DNA of 64,000 nucleotides from the NCBI GenBank assembly GCA_027946365.1, contig JAPEUQ010000009.1, positions 868,001-932,000 of the forward strand. Direction: 5' to 3'. The notes under the pieces were generated by a model that was given only the letters and a program-made list of their open reading frames with translations, had not been told where the DNA came from and searched no databases. The stretch is from Kalmusia sp. IMI 367209. Lineage: Eukaryota > Ascomycota > Dothideomycetes > Pleosporales > Didymosphaeriaceae. This document shows, piece by piece, positions 61,991 to 64,000 of this stretch. Positions within the stretch are counted from its first letter, which is position 1. Each line of letters opens with the position of its first letter. A program made the translations under genes and the position numbers.

Positions 61991-63070
61991 TCACGCGTCG
62001 GCAGACCGTCTCCCGCGCCGTGCTCTCTGGCCTCTCCTGTCTTCTCCGAGCATGGATGGATGCTTCGGAGCTGTCGTGCCCATCCGCCGTGCGACGGCTG
62101 CTCTGCGAGCCCTCCACGGCGACACGCAGAGCTCCACGGCGCGGTGCAGGGATCAGGGGCCTTGCCGTTGCGGTGGTCCAACCGTGGGGAGGGATATCTT
62201 TGCTCTTCGCAAGTCTGCTACAACAAGTACCGTATCAAAAGTGAGCCGCAGCTCCGGCATTGGTCGTGAAGACTACAACTGTAATCATGATGCATGGAAG
62301 AACGAGGCTGCCCAGCTCAACGGCCGAAGCATTGGCGTGCCTACAGTCTGAACCCCTATTCTTCATCGCTCCAATCCGCCCCGTCCACAGTCCCCATCCC
62401 ACACGGTTGCGCTGGTGTGGCTTGCCCTGCCGCGATGGCACCACTCTTCCCCAACCCCCCTCCGTCCCCTCGCTGCCAGGTCCCGCTCCGCAACCATTCA
62501 CCTTTCGCAGGCTCCGCGGGGTCGGCGGCGGTGGATTGACGGGCCTGCAGCTGGCCAACACACCGAGTGACAAGCTGCGAGCGGCCGCGGGATCCAGTGG
62601 CGCTGCTCGTTGCCAGGAATAGCACTAGCTGCCGGTGAGCGAGTCTGACTGCGGGTGGTAGTACAGCAATGGTGGGTGAGACTTTCTTTAGGAGAGAAGC
62701 TCCAAAACGTGCCCCTTAAATACGTGCAGCCTCCAAGGCCCACCGACGCGCTCGCGCCGCACACGACCGTGGCACGACTTCACCTGTGCTTCCCTCGTCT
62801 CTGTCCGGACATTGTCTGCCGCTGCTGCTACTTGCCGTCGCGAATAGCAGCGCGCCGATTCGCCGCCCGCCATGTCTCGGCATCGCTTTCAGTCTTCCCC
62901 GCGAGGTGCGGACGTACAACGCGAGTGAGTAGTAAAAGTCGCTGGCCGCGGCCTTGTTCATGACAAACACCCTTCCCCTTCCCCGCGCCCGGTCACAGCC
63001 AAATTAAATGCACCCGACCCTCGCCAATTGCACGTTCTGATTGCACATCAGCTCCTTCTCGTACCGCATC

Positions 63071-64000
63071 ATGGGGTTCATGAAGCGCTTTCGCCGCCCC
63101 AAGAGCCCCAAGCACAGAGAGCTGCGCGCCCACGACGACTACGCTTTCCCAGCATACCACGGCCCCGACCAGACGCAGCGCCTGCCCGACAAGATTCTGC
63201 GCCGCATCTTCGAGGAGGTGTGTCCGCACGCGAGCGACGACTCGCTCGAGCCGAGCGAAGACTCGGGACACGATGGCTGCATGAACTGTGACATGCGCGA
63301 TCTGGCACACTGCGCCCTCACAAAGCGGCAGTGGTACGGTGTGGCGGCAGGCCTACTGTGAGTGTCTGTTCACAAACCAAACAGCCGAAGGCGCGACCTG
63401 ACGACCGGCAGCTACAAGAGCATCCGACTCGATGCCGTGCACTACTGCGAGCTCGAAGAAGTCTACGCCGAAGAGCGAAGGCGCAAATCGCGTGGCGGCG
63501 ACGTTGATCCCCCGACGCTGCGTCTGCAGCAGTTGTGCCGAACCGTGCGCGAGAACCACCACATCGGCTCGCGAGTGCACTTCCTGAAGTTGCCGTACAT
63601 GACGCGCGAATCTTGCAAGGCTGATCTGGCGCGGACCGTATCAGTATGCCCGAACTTGGAGCATATCGATTTGCCAGACGGCTTTTTCAATGGCGATCCG
63701 ACGTGCCACACCCTGCGGCAAGAGCTGCAGGCGCGGTGTCCGAACATTCGGAAGATGAAATACAACGAGGGCAGTGAGCAGGCTCTGGAGTCTCTGCTAC
63801 ATGGATACTGGCAGCACCTACGCGTGGTGGAGATCAACAAGATTCAAATCGACCCGACGTTGCTGAGACGTGTGCTGGGCATGCTCCCGTGGCTGAGCGA
63901 CCTCAGCTTCTCTGGGCTTCCTTGGATGAATGACAGTGTTTTCCATACGGTCCCGGGCGTGCCTGACTTCCCCGCCCTCGATACGCTGAGGTTACACAAG
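63071..64000 (+). CDS. F-box/leucine-rich-repeat-like protein, 3' end outside window
   Basis: Partial gene: exon 1 63071-63357, intron of 54 bases, exon 2 from 63412 past the window end; at least 292 residues are visible. After a basic start (MGFMKRFRRPKSPKHRELRA) a short F-box-like helix is seen, QRLPDKILRRIFEEVCP at about 36-52, then CALTKRQWYGVAAGLLYKSI, where fungal F-box proteins commonly read ...WY..A..LLY. Downstream is leucine-rich-repeat-like: VSVCPNLEHIDLPDG, LQARCPNIRKMKY, HLRVVEINKIQIDPTLLRRV, PWLSDLSFSGLPWMND, PALDTLRLHK. Such proteins are SCF ubiquitin-ligase adaptors; the target is unknown. There is a CxxC pair (GCMNCDMRDLAHC) in the linker, a feature I have seen in some fungal F-box proteins but cannot assign. 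Confidence 0.82.

Larger units (their letters stand above)
61276..63070. other. Divergent gene-less stretch, about 1.8 kb
   Basis: Promoter space of NRP1 (minus) and the F-box gene (plus). GC-rich with two microsatellites (CTG at 61838, CT at 61957). Long frames here, such as 61639-62181 minus (180 codons), are repeats read as poly-Ser and Arg-Glu runs and are rejected. Confidence 0.45.

Noticed and set aside
61639..62181. 180-codon minus frame with poly-Ser and Arg-Glu runs
   Set aside because: The runs are the CTG and CT microsatellites translated; there is no other support.

Overview
This window looks like nuclear DNA of a filamentous ascomycete (Pezizomycotina; Dothideomycetes is my best guess, by inference). 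Most genes carry short introns of about 46-110 bases with GT...AG ends and CTAAC/CTAAT-like branch sites, and adjacent genes are not co-directional. The families are typical of the group: a HET-domain protein, an AA11 chitin-active LPMO, a Nrp1-type RNA-binding protein, and a CFIm25 that budding yeast lacks. I recognised no tRNA, rRNA, CRISPR array or intact transposon. Exon joins were worked out by hand; each reported multi-exon model sums to a whole number of codons, or keeps phase to the window edge.

Layout. 0.6-2.8 kb: intact HET gene. 3.6-13.2 kb: a run of minus-strand housekeeping genes: a KEN-box-bearing conserved protein, a protein with a Trp-repeat tail, dephospho-CoA kinase, CFIm25 and calcineurin A. 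14.0-15.5 kb: secreted AA11 LPMO. 15.5-20.1 kb: gene-poor, holding a stop-riddled relic of a large membrane protein (DUF3433-like). 20.1-35.8 kb: dense housekeeping block: RmlD/MAT2B-like reductase, a mitochondrial-type membrane protein, Hat2, Xrn1, signal-peptidase subunit Spc3, a secreted PEBP-like protein, a small hypothetical and a nitronate monooxygenase.

36-46 kb is an accessory island. It holds an orphan Cys/Arg-rich protein, a small secreted Cys-rich protein, a C2H2 zinc-finger protein and at least three decayed genes, including a HET tail. 46-64 kb returns to core genes: a WDR89-like protein, SDH3, a Crb2/53BP1-type checkpoint mediator, a GT25 glycosyltransferase, Nrp1 and an F-box protein cut by the window end.

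How it fits together. The core genes do not form one pathway. They cover RNA 3' processing and decay (CFIm25, Xrn1, Nrp1), chromatin and DNA damage (Hat2, Crb2), signalling (calcineurin), secretion (Spc3), CoA synthesis and respiration (CAB5, SDH3). The clearest unexplained signal is mutational. In the decayed genes most premature stops are TGA, TAG or TAA where a CGA, CAG, CAA or TGG codon would restore the frame. That is the pattern expected from C:G to T:A mutation such as RIP, and the nearby core genes do not show it. I see no convincing novel multi-gene system. The best leads are the island's orphan genes, the Trp-repeat protein, the pseudo-exonuclease in Nrp1 and two homopolymer frame breaks in secreted-protein tails.
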